A stretch of DNA of 64,000 nucleotides from CBDAQD01 sp965275905 (GTDB taxonomy: Bacteria; Pseudomonadota; Alphaproteobacteria; Rhizobiales; JAJFHC01): contig CBDHYJ010000062.1 of NCBI GenBank assembly GCA_965275905.1, positions 1-64,000 of the forward strand. The letters are read 5' to 3'. Position 1 is the stretch's first letter. Each line of letters opens with the position of its first letter. Both the position numbers and the translations under genes were made by a program. Below the pieces are notes generated by a model that worked only from the letters and a program-made list of their open reading frames with translations, did no database searches and was not told where the DNA came from. This document shows, in pieces, positions 52,894 through 61,796 of this stretch.

Positions 52894-53676
52894 TTAGGCG
52901 GCGGGTCTTGTCGGTTTGAAAATGAGTTCAGGGTCCTGAGCCCCCTCGTTCCGGTCAAGCGGCAGATCGTAGGTGATCGTGGCACCATAGGCATCCGGAT
53001 CGTCCGGGTCGTTTCTGACTTTGTCGAAAACCAGCAACCGCGTCCCGAGCTTGAAGGCCTCGTGGATGTCATGGGTGACCATGAAAAGGGTCATGTTGCG
53101 TTCCTGCCAGAGCTTGATGAGCAACTCATGCATATCGATGCGGATTCCCGGATCGAGCGCGCCGAACGGCTCGTCCAGCAACAGGATCTGCGGCCCCTTG
53201 AGCAGGGCTTGCGCAATGGCAAGGCGTTGCTGCATGCCCCCGGAAAGCTGCGGCGGATAGTGATTTCGCGCCTTGGTGAGCCCTATGTGCTCCAGGATCT
53301 CATCGACTTCCGCGGCGGCGCGGCGGCGCGCGGCGCCGAACAGGCGACCGGTCCAGGGCGCGGTCTCGAATTCCTGTGCGAGGATAAGGTTCTCGTCCAC
53401 GCTGAGATGGGGAAACACGGAGTATCGCTGAAACACGATGCCCCTGTCAGGCGTCGGTTCTCCGGGGAGCGGTGCTCCATTCAAAAGAAGTGTACCGGCC
53501 GTCGGCCGTTCCTGGGACAGGAGGAGGCGGAGGAAAGTGGACTTGCCGCAACCCGATGCGCCGACAATCGTGCAGAACTCACCCGGGTGTACGGTTATGT
53601 TCACCCGCTCCAGGACGCGCATGTTTCCGTAACTCATGCCCAGGTTCCGGGCTTCGATCCGGGCTACGTCGTTCAC
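52894..53676 (-). CDS. Guanidine-operon ABC transporter ATP-binding protein (SsuB/NrtD-like)
   Basis: The GTG at 53676 overlaps the permease stop by four bases and has AGGA nine bases upstream. The resulting 260 residues match SsuB/TauB-type ATPases; the longer open frame upstream lies inside the permease and is not coding. Walker A is GASGCGKST, the signature LSGGMQQR, Walker B ILLLDEPFGALD and the switch His VTHDIHEAF. It powers the importer that the riboswitch controls. Confidence 0.92.
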   Translation of the reverse strand: MNDVARIEARNLGMSYGNMRVLERVNITVHPGEFCTIVGASGCGKSTFLRLLLSQERPTAGTLLLNGAPLPGEPTPDRGIVFQRYSVFPHLSVDENLILAQEFETAPWTGRLFGAARRRAAAEVDEILEHIGLTKARNHYPPQLSGGMQQRLAIAQALLKGPQILLLDEPFGALDPGIRIDMHELLIKLWQERNMTLFMVTHDIHEAFKLGTRLLVFDKVRNDPDDPDAYGATITYDLPLDRNEGAQDPELIFKPTRPAA

Positions 53677-54494
53677 AGGCTTTGTCCTGAGAGGTGATGC
53701 CACCGGAACATGCGGCGCGACAGTAGCAGCAACATGCGGTCGATCAGAAACGCAAGCAGCGTAATCCAGAAGACGTAAGGCAGGATCAGATCCATGGCGA
53801 GATAACGGCGAACCAGAAAGATCCGGTAGCCCAGACCGCTTGTCGATGCGATCGCTTCCGCCGAGATGAGGAAGATCCAGGCTGGCACGAGCCCGAGCCG
53901 CATTGCCGTGATCAGGCGAGGCAACACCTGGGGCAACACGACACGCAGCGTCATCTGCCAAACCGAGGCGCCGAGCGTCTCCGCCTTGACGATGAGTTCC
54001 TTGGGAATTTCCACGACCGCCTGTGCCAGGGACCGGATCATCACTGGTGCGGTTCCGACCACGATCAGCATGACCTTGGACGCTTCGCCCAGGCCGACCA
54101 TGATGAACAGGATCGGCAGGATCGTAATGGGCGGAATCAGTGAAAGCGACGCAACGAAGGGGGACAGTGCGCTGCGGACATGCGGAATGAAACCGATGGA
54201 AAGCCCCAATGCCAGCGTCAGGCCCGTGGAAATCGTCATGCCCGTGCCGAGCCGCCACAGGCTGTCATACGTGTCAGTCCACAGCAGGTAGTTGCCTGTC
54301 CTGCGATCCGCCTCAAACGCCATCCTCCAGAACGTCTCCGCCATCGCATCGAGTGACGGCAGCAGTTTGTCTGACGGGTTCTCCAGCCGGCGCAAATGGC
54401 TGGCGATTGCGTAACAAATCACCAGAGCCGCAAACGGCAGAGCGCCCAGAAGCAGCCGTTCGCGGAGGTGGAGCTGACGGTTTATGATTCGCAT
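53673..54494 (-). CDS. Guanidine-operon ABC transporter permease (SsuC/NrtB-like)
   Basis: ATG 54494 gives 273 residues with about six membrane helices. The first contains LLLGALPFAALVICYAIASH. The EAA loop reads VKAETLGASVWQMTLRVVLP. It belongs to the nitrate/sulfonate/taurine permease group, whose members are frequent downstream of guanidine-I riboswitches. It lies 72 bases after the binding-protein stop, in line with the ATPase. Confidence 0.9.
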   Translation of the reverse strand: MRIINRQLHLRERLLLGALPFAALVICYAIASHLRRLENPSDKLLPSLDAMAETFWRMAFEADRRTGNYLLWTDTYDSLWRLGTGMTISTGLTLALGLSIGFIPHVRSALSPFVASLSLIPPITILPILFIMVGLGEASKVMLIVVGTAPVMIRSLAQAVVEIPKELIVKAETLGASVWQMTLRVVLPQVLPRLITAMRLGLVPAWIFLISAEAIASTSGLGYRIFLVRRYLAMDLILPYVFWITLLAFLIDRMLLLLSRRMFRWHHLSGQSL

Positions 54495-54566
54495 CTGACT
54501 GTCTTCAGGGACTGAGTGGGGGCACCACGCGGACGGTCCCCCCACTTTCAGTCGCCGGATCTGCGC

Positions 54567-55637
54567 CTAGAGTTTGTTGTCGGCAGCCATCTGCATGTAC
54601 GTCGTATCAAACCGCAGCTTGACGTTTTTCTTGTCGCCGTAGACGGAACCGTCCGGAAACTGCACGCCGACGAAATCCGGTCCCGGTGCGCCCTCGCCGA
54701 GTATCCCTTTGGAAAACAGGAATTCGGCAACGAATTTCATCGTCTTCGGCAGTTCCGAAGACTGCGTGAATTCAACGGCTTCGCCCGGCTGGTAGAACAT
54801 CTGCGTCGTTGCAAGTTGCGCGTCATAGCCGGCGAGATCGGTCCCGGACGCCTTTGCCATCTGCGACCGTGCCGACTTGCCTTCCGGCGTATCGGACGAC
54901 ATCAGTGCGGTCACCTCGAACCATGCGCCGACCAGGGCTTTGCCGAAGTCGGGGTTTTCCGCGAGCGTTTTTGTGTTCACCATCATGACGTCGATGATCT
55001 CGCCCGGAATGCCCGAACTGTCGAACACCTTGGTTGCATTGGCGTTTGCCTCGATCTCCGACAGAAGCGGGTTCCACGTGACGACTGACGTGACGTCGGC
55101 GGTAGCGTATGCCGCGATCATGTCGGCATCCGATGTGTTGACGACCGTTACGTTTTTCTCGGTAAGACCGACAGAATCGAGTGCTCTCGCCAGCAGGTAA
55201 TGAGACACCGAGAGCTCAACCAGGTTTACGCGTTGCCCCTTGATGTCGGCGAGCGCCTTCTTGTCTTTCAGGATGATCCCGTCGTTGCCGTTCGAGTAAT
55301 CTCCGACAATCAGCGCGGTGGTATCAACCCCGCCGCCCGCGGGAATCGATAGTGCGTCCATGTTGGTCATCGAGCACCCGTCGTAGGCGCCGGCGGTGTA
55401 TTGATTGATGCTCTCGACGTAATCGTTGATCTGCACGATATCGACCGAGATGCCGTACTTGTCGGCCCACTTCTTCATGATACCGGAGTCCTGCAGGTAT
55501 CCCCACGGCATCCATCCGACATAGATCGACCAGCAGACTTTGAAGTCTTTCTTTGGTGCTGCGAATGCCGGTGACGACGTGACGGTCAGGGCAAGCGCTG
55601 CAACAAGGCAGAGCGCGGCTGTGAATTTGCGTATCAT
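54567..55637 (-). CDS. Guanidine-operon ABC transporter substrate-binding protein
   Basis: ATG 55637 has GAGAGGTGA upstream and gives 356 residues. A Sec signal peptide (cleavage after AFA, about residue 28) precedes a SsuA/NrtA-like periplasmic binding fold: VCWSIYVGWMPWGYLQDSGI, INDYVESINQYTAGAYDGCS, LSVSHYLLARALDSVGL and ATADVTSVVTWNPLLSEIEA. Two tryptophans near the N-terminus could stack on a planar cation such as guanidinium. It is the first gene behind the guanidine-I riboswitch. Transport of guanidine is inferred from that position. Confidence 0.9.
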   Translation of the reverse strand: MIRKFTAALCLVAALALTVTSSPAFAAPKKDFKVCWSIYVGWMPWGYLQDSGIMKKWADKYGISVDIVQINDYVESINQYTAGAYDGCSMTNMDALSIPAGGGVDTTALIVGDYSNGNDGIILKDKKALADIKGQRVNLVELSVSHYLLARALDSVGLTEKNVTVVNTSDADMIAAYATADVTSVVTWNPLLSEIEANANATKVFDSSGIPGEIIDVMMVNTKTLAENPDFGKALVGAWFEVTALMSSDTPEGKSARSQMAKASGTDLAGYDAQLATTQMFYQPGEAVEFTQSSELPKTMKFVAEFLFSKGILGEGAPGPDFVGVQFPDGSVYGDKKNVKLRFDTTYMQMAADNKL

Positions 55638-55665
55638 GATCACCTCTCTTTGTTTTCTCGCGCAT

Positions 55666-55684
55666 CGGTCGAACGGTTCGACCG
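55666..55684 (-). other. Perfect leader palindrome between riboswitch and binding-protein gene
   Basis: CGGTCGAA and TTCGACCG pair around a 3-base loop, 29 bases before the start codon. It may be part of the riboswitch expression platform or an independent mRNA hairpin. No T run follows. Confidence 0.5.
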
Positions 55685-55712
55685 GGCTAAAAGGGAGGTT
55701 TCTGCGCACACA

Positions 55713-55758
55713 CCGGGAGAAGGTTTGCGCGCAGCAAACCTGTGCAGTGATCTCCCGG
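55713..55758 (-). promoter_or_regulatory. Possible expression-platform pairing of the riboswitch
   Basis: The conserved 3' end of the aptamer contains CCGGGAGA (55758-55751). The complementary TCTCCCGG occurs 30 bases further on (55720-55713). Between them is a stable 8-bp hairpin (AGGTTTGC / GCAAACCT, 55741-55721). Pairing of the two arms would break the aptamer's conserved 3' strand and would compete with guanidine binding. Confidence 0.5.
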
Positions 55759-55863
55759 GATTTTGTCCCGCCGTGTGGCCGGCGCGGTGGCTGAAGATGG
55801 GCCGGCTTGCATCTCTCGGACCAGCATTTCAGGAGTGAAATCGGAACCCTAGATGCGCTGCAC
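55742..55863 (-). ncRNA. Guanidine-I (ykkC) riboswitch aptamer
   Basis: On the minus strand the 122-base segment shows the hallmark blocks of the ykkC/guanidine-I class in order: CTAGGGTTCCG, CTGGTCCGAGAGATGC, and CACACGGCGGGACAAAATCC, followed by CGGGAGA. P1 forms from GTGCAG + ATCT at the 5' end and AGAT + CTGCAC at the 3' end. The GGGA-CAAAA-TCCC hairpin and a GCCGGC-bounded helix make up the other arms. Guanidine-I riboswitches turn on genes when guanidine is bound. The controlled operon here is the ABC transporter, the ureohydrolase and the His-rich protein. Confidence 0.95.
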
Positions 55864-56030
55864 AATGCTAACGACGCAATCGCCGTGCCAGATCGACACG
55901 GGATTGCAGGCGGAAGATTAAAGCATTGAAATAAGGAATAATTTCCCGAGAAGGTGCAAGGCGATGCGGCGCTTCGGTCGCTTCAAATCGCATTGCGGTG
56001 CAAAAAAATGTGCAGAATATCCGTACTGAT

Positions 56031-56065
56031 CAAATTTTCCCCAGTCCGAACCGAATTGGGGAAAA
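56031..56065 (-). terminator. Terminator-like hairpin after yejF
   Basis: A 9-bp stem (TTTTCCCCA / TGGGGAAAA) with a 13-base loop lies 18 bases after the yejF stop on the minus strand. It ends in a short AT-rich run (TTTGATC), so it may terminate the yej operon. Confidence 0.6.
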
Positions 56066-56083
56066 CAAGCTCTTTGCCGGCGA

Positions 56084-57715
56084 TCAGGTCGCCACGACAC
56101 CCTCGGGCGCTGCCTCGATGTCGAATGCAGCGGCAATCAACGCTTTTGTGTAGTCGGTTTCCGGGGCCTCGAAGATCTTTGCGGACGGCCCCTGTTCGAC
56201 GATCTTGCCATGGCGCATGACGACGACATCATTGGCAAGCGCACGTACGACCTTCAGGTCATGGCTGATGAAGAGATAGGCGAGGTCATGCCGTTCCTGC
56301 AGGTCGCGCAGCAGGTCGACGATCTGGGCCTGCACGGACATGTCGAGCGCGCTGGTCGGTTCGTCGAGCATGACGAATTTCGGCTCCAGCACCATGGCGC
56401 GTGCGATCGCGATCCGCTGCCGCTGGCCGCCCGAGAACTCGTGGGGGTACCGGTCCTGGACGTCCGGATCGAGACCCACTTCGCTGAGCGCATCGCCGAC
56501 CCGGTGGCGAAGCTCGTCATCGCCCATCGACTTGTTCTGCACCAGAAGGCCCTCGGCGACAATCTGGTTGATGGACAGACGCGGACTGAGGGAGCCGTAG
56601 GGATCCTGGAAAACGATCTGGATCTCCCGCCTGAGGGGACGCATCTGCTTGAAGTTGTACCCGTCGATCTGCTTGCCCATGTAGGCGATCGGTCCCTTGC
56701 TCGAGATCAGGCGCAACAGAGCGAGACCGAGCGTGGTCTTGCCGGAGCCGGATTCGCCGACAATGCCGAGCGTCTGACCCGCCCGCAGCTTGACGTCGAT
56801 CCCGTCGACGGCCTTGACATGGTCCACTGTCCGCCGCATCAGGCCGCGTTTGATCGGGAACCAGACCTTCAGATCATCCGCTTCCATGACGATCGGGGCG
56901 GAGTCGTTGGCCTCCGGCGGCGATCCCTTGGGCTCGGCGGCCAGCAGATGCCTGGTGTAGGCGTGCTGAGGTGTATCGAAGACATCCGCGGTTGCGCCCT
57001 GCTCGACGATCTTGCCCTGGGTCATGACACAGACCCGCTCGGACACCTTGCGCACGATTCCGAGGTCGTGAGTGATCAGCAGCATGGCCATGCCCATCTC
57101 CTGCTGCAGCTCTTTCAGCAGTTTGAGGATCTGTGCCTGGATGGTGACGTCGAGCGCCGTCGTCGGTTCGTCGGCGATGAGGAGGTCAGGCTCGTTTGCG
57201 AGCGCCATGGCGATCATGACCCGCTGGCGCTGGCCGCCTGACAGCTGATGCGGGTAGCTGGACAGCCGCTTCTCCGGATCCTGGATGCCGACCTTCGTCA
57301 GCAGTTCGATCACCCGGTCCCGGGCCGCCCGGTCACTCAGGCCGCGATGCAGGGTCAGGATTTCGCCGACCTGCTTCTCGATGGTGTGCAGCGGGTTGAG
57401 CGACGTCATCGGTTCCTGGAAGATGATCGAGATTTCGTTGCCGCGGATCCGTCGCAAGGTGGATTGATCGGCGCCGAGAAGGCTCTCGCCATTGAACGAG
57501 ACGACACCGGAAGGATGGCTCGCGGCAGGATAGGGCAGGAGTTGCATTACCGATAAAGCGGTCACGGACTTGCCGGAGCCGGACTCGCCGACGAGGGCGA
57601 CGGTCTCGCCCTTGTTGATCTCGAACGACACTTTGTCGACGGCAAGGGTTTCGGTTTCGCCTGAGCGGAACAGGACCGACAGGTCCCGGATTTCGAGCAG
57701 TTTTTCGCCGGTCAC
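56084..57715 (-). CDS. yejF: Peptide/microcin-type ABC transporter, dual ATPase YejF
   Basis: The GTG at 57715 overlaps the YejE stop by four bases and gives 543 residues. The frame is open further upstream but lies inside yejE. Two ATPase modules are fused: Walker A GESGSGKSV with LSGGQRQR in the first, and GESGSGKTT with FSGGQRQR in the second. Each is followed by an oligopeptide/dipeptide C-terminal segment. YejABEF imports peptides (and microcin C in Escherichia coli). It is the last gene of the operon. Confidence 0.94.
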   Translation of the reverse strand: MTGEKLLEIRDLSVLFRSGETETLAVDKVSFEINKGETVALVGESGSGKSVTALSVMQLLPYPAASHPSGVVSFNGESLLGADQSTLRRIRGNEISIIFQEPMTSLNPLHTIEKQVGEILTLHRGLSDRAARDRVIELLTKVGIQDPEKRLSSYPHQLSGGQRQRVMIAMALANEPDLLIADEPTTALDVTIQAQILKLLKELQQEMGMAMLLITHDLGIVRKVSERVCVMTQGKIVEQGATADVFDTPQHAYTRHLLAAEPKGSPPEANDSAPIVMEADDLKVWFPIKRGLMRRTVDHVKAVDGIDVKLRAGQTLGIVGESGSGKTTLGLALLRLISSKGPIAYMGKQIDGYNFKQMRPLRREIQIVFQDPYGSLSPRLSINQIVAEGLLVQNKSMGDDELRHRVGDALSEVGLDPDVQDRYPHEFSGGQRQRIAIARAMVLEPKFVMLDEPTSALDMSVQAQIVDLLRDLQERHDLAYLFISHDLKVVRALANDVVVMRHGKIVEQGPSAKIFEAPETDYTKALIAAAFDIEAAPEGVVAT

Positions 57716-58821
57716 TGGAAGGTCTTCCTGGGGTCGAGTGCGTCGCGGACTGCTTCGCCGATGAAAACCAGCAGCGACAGCATTATGGCGATGGTGAAGA
57801 AACCGGAGAGCCCGAGCCATGGCGCCTGCAGGTTGGCCTTGCCCTGGTTGAGCAGTTCGCCGAGCGACGGCGACCCCGGCGGCAGTCCAAAACCGAGAAA
57901 GTCGAGCGCGGTCAGGGCCGTGATCGAACCGTTCAGAATGAACGGCATGAAGGTGATGGTCGCGACGACCGCGTTCGGCAGCAGGTGCTTGAACATGATC
58001 GCGCGGTTGCCCAGACCGAGCGCGCGTGCGGCGTTGATGTATTCGAAGTTGCGCCCTCGCAGGAACTCGGCCCTGACCACGCCGACCAGCGCGACCCAGG
58101 AAAACAGCAGCAGGATCGTAAGCAGGATCCAGAAACTGGGTTGTATGACCGAGGCGATGATGATGAGCAGGAAGAGCGACGGAATGCTGTTCCAGATCTC
58201 TATGAAACGCTGGAACAGAAGATCCGTCCAGCCGCCGAAATAACCCTGAATCGCCCCGGCTGTCACGCCGATGATCGAGGACAGTATCGTAAGGGTGAGC
58301 CCGAACAGGACGGATATGCGAAAGCCGTAGAGCATCCGCGCAACGACATCGCGGCCCTGGTCGTCAGTGCCCAGCCAGTTCTCGGCAGACGGTGGAGCCG
58401 GGGCGGGTACCGGCAGGTTGAGATTGATGGTGTCGTAGGAATACCGGATGGGCGGCCACAGCATCCATCCCTGCTTTTCCTCGATCAGCTCCTGGACGAA
58501 CGGATCCCGATAGTCTGCTTCGGTTTCGAATTCTCCGCCGAAGGCCGTTTCCGGATAAGCCTTGAAGACCGGGAAGTAATAGCCGCCGTCATATTGAATG
58601 ATGATCGGTTTGCTGTTGGCGATGAAGTCCGAGCACAGGGAGATGGCGAACAGCACCAGGAAGATCCACAGGCTCCAGTAACCGCGGCGGTTGTTCTTGA
58701 AGTTCTGCAGCCGACGCTGGTTGATCGGGGAGAGCCTGCTTTGCCGCTGCTGATCCTGCTTTGGCGCCAGCTCGGCCTCGGGCGGCTGAAACTCGGAGAT
58801 CTGCCTGACGGGCTGGTCCAT
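57712..58821 (-). CDS. yejE: Peptide ABC transporter permease YejE
   Basis: The 369-residue permease has a basic N-terminus (SRLSPINQRRLQNFKNNRRG), a first helix with SLWIFLVLFAISLCSDF, and a large periplasmic loop (about 60-165) with the ENWLGTDDQGRDVVARMLYG DppC-type signature. The EAA loop reads AARALGLGNRAIMFKHLLPN. It lies three bases downstream of yejB and overlaps yejF. Confidence 0.93.
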   Translation of the reverse strand: MDQPVRQISEFQPPEAELAPKQDQQRQSRLSPINQRRLQNFKNNRRGYWSLWIFLVLFAISLCSDFIANSKPIIIQYDGGYYFPVFKAYPETAFGGEFETEADYRDPFVQELIEEKQGWMLWPPIRYSYDTINLNLPVPAPAPPSAENWLGTDDQGRDVVARMLYGFRISVLFGLTLTILSSIIGVTAGAIQGYFGGWTDLLFQRFIEIWNSIPSLFLLIIIASVIQPSFWILLTILLLFSWVALVGVVRAEFLRGRNFEYINAARALGLGNRAIMFKHLLPNAVVATITFMPFILNGSITALTALDFLGFGLPPGSPSLGELLNQGKANLQAPWLGLSGFFTIAIMLSLLVFIGEAVRDALDPRKTFQ

Positions 58822-58824
58822 CGC

Positions 58825-59940
58825 CTAGACCTCCCGGCTCTCGAAATCGATCCGCGGATCGATCCAGGTATACGTGAGGTCGCTGATCAGATTGAGGATC
58901 AGACCCATCAGTCCGAAGATGTAGAGCGTTGCGAAAACGACCGGGTAGTCCCGGTTGACGATGGATTCGAAACCCAGAAGACCGAGACCGTCGAGCGAGA
59001 AGATCTGCTCTATCAGAAGCGAGCCGGCAAAGAATGCCCCGATGAACGCGCCCGGGAATCCGGCGACCACGATGAGCATGGCGTTGCGGAAGACGTGGCC
59101 GTAAAGGACCTCACGCTCCGCGAGCCCCTTGGCGCGCGCCGTCATGACGTACTGTTTCTTGATCTCGTCGAGAAACGAGTTTTTCGTCAGCAGAGTCGTT
59201 GTCGCGAACGCACCGACCGCCATGGCCGTGATCGGCAGCGTGATGTGCCACAGGTAGTCGAGCACCTGCTTGTACCACGGCAGCTCGTCAAAATTGTCGG
59301 ACGTCAGGCCCCGCAACGGGAAGATGTCGAAGAAACTGCCGCCGGCGAACAGAATGATGAGAAGCACGGCGAACAGGAATCCGGGAATGGAGTAGCCGAT
59401 AATGATGACGCTGCTTGTCCAGATATCGAAACGGCTGCCGTCTCTTACCGCCTTCGCAACCCCCAGCGGGATGGATATTCCGTAGGAAATGAGCGTCATC
59501 CACAGTCCGAGCGTTATCGAGACCGGCAGCTTCTCCTTGATCAGTTCGATGACGCTGACGTCTCTGAAGTAACTCTCTCCGAAATCGAACGACAGGTAGT
59601 CCTTCAGCATTATGAAGAACCGTTCGTGCGCCGGCTTGTCGAAGCCGAACTGCTGCTCCAGCTTCTTGATGAATTCGGGGTCGAGGCCCTGCGCGCCGCG
59701 ATACTTCGACGAGACGCCGGCGTCCGGGGCGTTGGTGACATCGCCGGCGGTGCCCGAAAAATCGCTGGCCTGTCCGCCGCCGATCCTTGCCGTTGCGCCG
59801 ACATCCGAACCCGTAAGCTGAGCGATAACACGCTCCACCGGCCCGCCGGGCGCGAACTGGATGATCACGAAGCTCAGAAGAAGCATGCCGAAGATCGTCG
59901 GGATCATCAGCAGGAGTCGGCGCAGGATATAGGCGGCCAT
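58825..59940 (-). CDS. yejB: Peptide ABC transporter permease YejB
   Basis: The 371-residue protein has the DppB/YejB layout: first helix LLLMIPTIFGMLLLSFVIIQ, a periplasmic domain up to about residue 145, and the EAA loop MTARAKGLAEREVLYGHVFR. It ends near IDPRIDFESREV, a typical YejB C-terminus. It follows the downstream binding protein gene after 23 bases and pairs with YejE. Confidence 0.93.
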   Translation of the reverse strand: MAAYILRRLLLMIPTIFGMLLLSFVIIQFAPGGPVERVIAQLTGSDVGATARIGGGQASDFSGTAGDVTNAPDAGVSSKYRGAQGLDPEFIKKLEQQFGFDKPAHERFFIMLKDYLSFDFGESYFRDVSVIELIKEKLPVSITLGLWMTLISYGISIPLGVAKAVRDGSRFDIWTSSVIIIGYSIPGFLFAVLLIILFAGGSFFDIFPLRGLTSDNFDELPWYKQVLDYLWHITLPITAMAVGAFATTTLLTKNSFLDEIKKQYVMTARAKGLAEREVLYGHVFRNAMLIVVAGFPGAFIGAFFAGSLLIEQIFSLDGLGLLGFESIVNRDYPVVFATLYIFGLMGLILNLISDLTYTWIDPRIDFESREV

Positions 59941-59963
59941 CGGGTCGAATCACCTCATTGGCA

Positions 59964-61796
59964 TCATTGCTGTTTGAGCTTGGCAGCCTTTTCGGCGTCA
60001 TACCACCAAGTGTCGATTATACCCCGATTATAGGTCGGCTTTATCGTTGGGCGGGCAAATTTGTCCCAATAGGCGATCGTGTGTTTTGCCTTGTACCACT
60101 GCGGGATCCAGTAATGTCCCGCCCGCATTACTCGATCGAGCGCGCGCGTCGCCGTGACCATCTCCTGCCGCGTCTTGGCGCCGATGACTTTTTCGATCAT
60201 GGCGTCGATAATCGGGTTCTTAATGCCCGGAAGATTCTGGCTCCCGACAAGATCCGCCGCAGCCGAGCCCCAGTAGATCCGAAGCTCGGGTCCCGGCGTG
60301 TTGCGCAGGACGTACCGGCGGGTCGTGATATCGAAATCGAATTCCTTGACGCGTTGCTGGAACTGCGCCGGGTCCACCCGGCGGATACTGGCGTTCACCC
60401 CCAGGATCTTCAGGTTTTTGACGTAAGGCGCGATAATCCGCTCGAAACTTGGAGAGAAGGTCAGGAACTCGATGTCCAGAACTTCGCCCTTGGCGTTTTT
60501 GAGACTGCCGTCCTTCACCGACCAGCCGGCCTGTCTCAGCAGCCGGACCGCCTGCCTCAGGAGCTTCCGGTCCTGACCGGAGCCGTTCGAGACGGGCGGC
60601 ACGGTAACCTTCTTGAATACGGAGTCCGGAAGCTTGTCCCGGTAGGGCTCGAGCAGGGCCACTTCTTCGGCGGAAGGTGCACCGTTGGCCTTCATGTCGG
60701 CGTTTTCAAAAAAGCTCTCGGTTCGCTTGTAGGCGCCGAAGAACAGGTTCTTGTTGGTCCATTCGAAATCGAATGCCATCGCGAGCGCCTGCCGCACGCG
60801 GATATCGGCGAACTTGTCCCGGCGCATGTTGACGAAAAATCCCTGTGCACCGGACGGGCTGCCGTCCGGGAGGGTCTCGGTTTTGACCCGGCCCTCCTTG
60901 ACCGCCGGAAAATTGTACTCGGTGGCCCAGGTCTTGGATGTGAATTCCTCGCGCAGGTCGAATGAGCCTGACTTGAAGGCCTCGAAGCCGGCCGTCCGGT
61001 CGCGGAAATACTCGTATCTGAGTTCGTCGAAGTTGTACCGTCCGCGGTTGACCGGAAGGTCTTTCGCCCAGTAATCGTCCCGGCGCTTGTAGGTGATGAA
61101 GCTTCCCTGCTTGAAATCTCCCACGATGTAGGGCCCGCTGCCGAGCGGAGGTACGAGCGTTGTTTCGTCGAACGCGTTCTTTTCGTAATAGGCTTTCGAC
61201 AGAATCGGCAACCCTGCGACCACAAGAGGCAGGTCGCGGGTCTGATCGCCCCTGAACGAATAGCGGACCGTGTGCTTGTCCAGCGCCTCCGCCTTCTCCA
61301 CATCGCGCAGCGGCAGTGCCAGGGATGGATGTCCCTTCTCCTTGATCAGCGTGAACGAGCTGACGACGTCGTCCGCCGTGACAGGGCTGCCATCCGAAAA
61401 CCGGGCTTCCGGCCGCAACGTAAATGTCACGCTTGATCGATCCTCCGCCAGTTCGGCGGTCTGGGCAACGAGGCCGTACATGGCGTCCGGTTCGTCGTTT
61501 GCGCGCACCATGAGCGTGTCGAACAGAAAGCCGAGCCCCTGAGCCGCGTCACCTTTGAGGATGAATCCGTTGAGGTTGTTGAAGGTCGTGACTCCGCCTG
61601 TGCCGATCATCGACAGCTTGCCGCCCTTCGGCGCATCCGGATTGACGTAGTCGAAATGGGCGAAGTCTGCCGGGTATTTCAGATCGCCGAAAGCCGAAAG
61701 ACCGTGGCGCGGTTCGGCGCTGGCGTTTGCGGCAACGGCCGCTGTGAAAGCCACGGCACATAGTGTGCCGATCAGAGAACGACGGAGCGCCGTCAT
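59964..61796 (-). CDS. yejA: YejA-like peptide-binding protein (copy B)
   Basis: ATG 61796 shares one base with the stop of the upstream paralogue (TGATG) and gives 610 residues. A Sec signal (cleavage near NASA, about residue 27) precedes a family-5 solute-binding fold: DFAHFDYVNPDAPKGGKLSM, TFTLRPEARFSDGSPVTADD, DELRYEYFRDRTAGFEAFKS, VRQALAMAFDFEWTNKNLFF. The C-terminus is YNRGIIDTWWYDAEKAAKL. It is one of two tandem YejA paralogues in this operon and would deliver peptides or modified peptides to YejBEF. Confidence 0.92.
   Translation of the reverse strand: MTALRRSLIGTLCAVAFTAAVAANASAEPRHGLSAFGDLKYPADFAHFDYVNPDAPKGGKLSMIGTGGVTTFNNLNGFILKGDAAQGLGFLFDTLMVRANDEPDAMYGLVAQTAELAEDRSSVTFTLRPEARFSDGSPVTADDVVSSFTLIKEKGHPSLALPLRDVEKAEALDKHTVRYSFRGDQTRDLPLVVAGLPILSKAYYEKNAFDETTLVPPLGSGPYIVGDFKQGSFITYKRRDDYWAKDLPVNRGRYNFDELRYEYFRDRTAGFEAFKSGSFDLREEFTSKTWATEYNFPAVKEGRVKTETLPDGSPSGAQGFFVNMRRDKFADIRVRQALAMAFDFEWTNKNLFFGAYKRTESFFENADMKANGAPSAEEVALLEPYRDKLPDSVFKKVTVPPVSNGSGQDRKLLRQAVRLLRQAGWSVKDGSLKNAKGEVLDIEFLTFSPSFERIIAPYVKNLKILGVNASIRRVDPAQFQQRVKEFDFDITTRRYVLRNTPGPELRIYWGSAAADLVGSQNLPGIKNPIIDAMIEKVIGAKTRQEMVTATRALDRVMRAGHYWIPQWYKAKHTIAYWDKFARPTIKPTYNRGIIDTWWYDAEKAAKLKQQ

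Larger units (their letters stand above)
55638..56083. other. 446-base region with riboswitch leader and yej terminator
   Basis: Reading on the minus strand from the yejF stop, this gap holds a terminator-like stem at 56035-56065 and then about 170 bases that should contain the operon promoter. The guanidine-I aptamer (55742-55863) follows, then a linker with hairpins at 55721-55741 and 55666-55684, and the Shine-Dalgarno site before the binding-protein gene. No protein gene is supported. Confidence 0.7.

Noticed and set aside
55666..55684. Palindrome in the guanidine leader as a rho-independent terminator
   Set aside because: The stem is perfect but no T run follows on the minus strand, so it is listed only as a hairpin.
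57985..60033. A 682-codon plus-strand open frame opposite yejE/yejB
   Set aside because: It is low-complexity in Asp/Glu/Arg, has no domain, and lies antisense to two clear permease genes; it is a high-GC shadow frame.
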